Of a stretch of 64,000 nucleotides of DNA, positions 63,988 through 64,000 are shown one piece after another. The notes beneath the pieces were generated by a model. The model was not told where the DNA came from. It searched no databases and saw nothing but the letters and a program-made list of their open reading frames with translations. Location of the stretch: assembly GCA_009823395.1 (NCBI GenBank), contig CM020501.1, forward strand, positions 18,335,361 through 18,399,360, in the 5' to 3' direction. Position numbers and translations under genes: made by a program. The stretch is from Thamnaconus septentrionalis (taxonomy: Eukaryota > Chordata > Actinopteri > Tetraodontiformes > Monacanthidae). The number at the start of each line of letters is the position of its first letter. Positions within the stretch are counted from its first letter, which is position 1.

Positions 63988-64000
63988 TTACCCAAAGTTT

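Overview
This is vertebrate nuclear DNA, almost certainly from a ray-finned (teleost) fish. Genes are split by GT-AG introns, microsatellites are very dense, and the interspersed repeats (tRNA-headed SINE with exact target-site duplications, Tc1-like remnant, hAT and mariner-type MITEs) are of types common in percomorph fish. The species cannot be named from the sequence alone. No bacterial, phage or CRISPR features are present.

Four protein-coding genes can be read exon by exon. On the minus strand at the left edge is the 5' part of taf5 (TFIID subunit; seven exons, the WD40 C-terminus lies off the left end). A gene-poor stretch of about 18 kb follows, holding transposon fossils, simple repeats and a few candidate conserved non-coding elements. 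Next is ina (alpha-internexin/gefiltin, neuronal intermediate filament), complete in three exons on the minus strand. Facing away from it is nt5c2 (cytosolic purine 5'-nucleotidase II), complete on the plus strand in 17 coding exons over about 20 kb with a 2.2 kb 3' UTR. At the right edge, tail-to-tail with nt5c2, are the last six exons of cnnm2 (Mg2+ homeostasis membrane protein) on the minus strand; its membrane and CBS-domain exons lie off the right end.

The order and orientation taf5 - ina - nt5c2 - cnnm2 match the human 10q24 block (CNNM2-NT5C2-INA-PCGF6-TAF5), except that I find no PCGF6 exon between ina and taf5. The genes are not an operon or a joint system; they are ancient neighbours.

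The most interesting signals concern splicing and repeats. (TG)n tracts sit in or near the pyrimidine-tract zone of three nt5c2 acceptors. A GC-AG intron is found in cnnm2. The alternative cnnm2 exon lies between a (CT)n and a (CA)n tract on the transcribed strand. cnnm2 encodes a pure CAG11 polyglutamine run. A composite inverted-repeat element carries vertebrate telomere-type CCCTAA motifs. A dispersed, apparently unclassified repeat family centred on a TGATGTCA palindrome occurs at least eight times, always in introns and mostly in the sense orientation. I found no evidence for a wholly new biological system.
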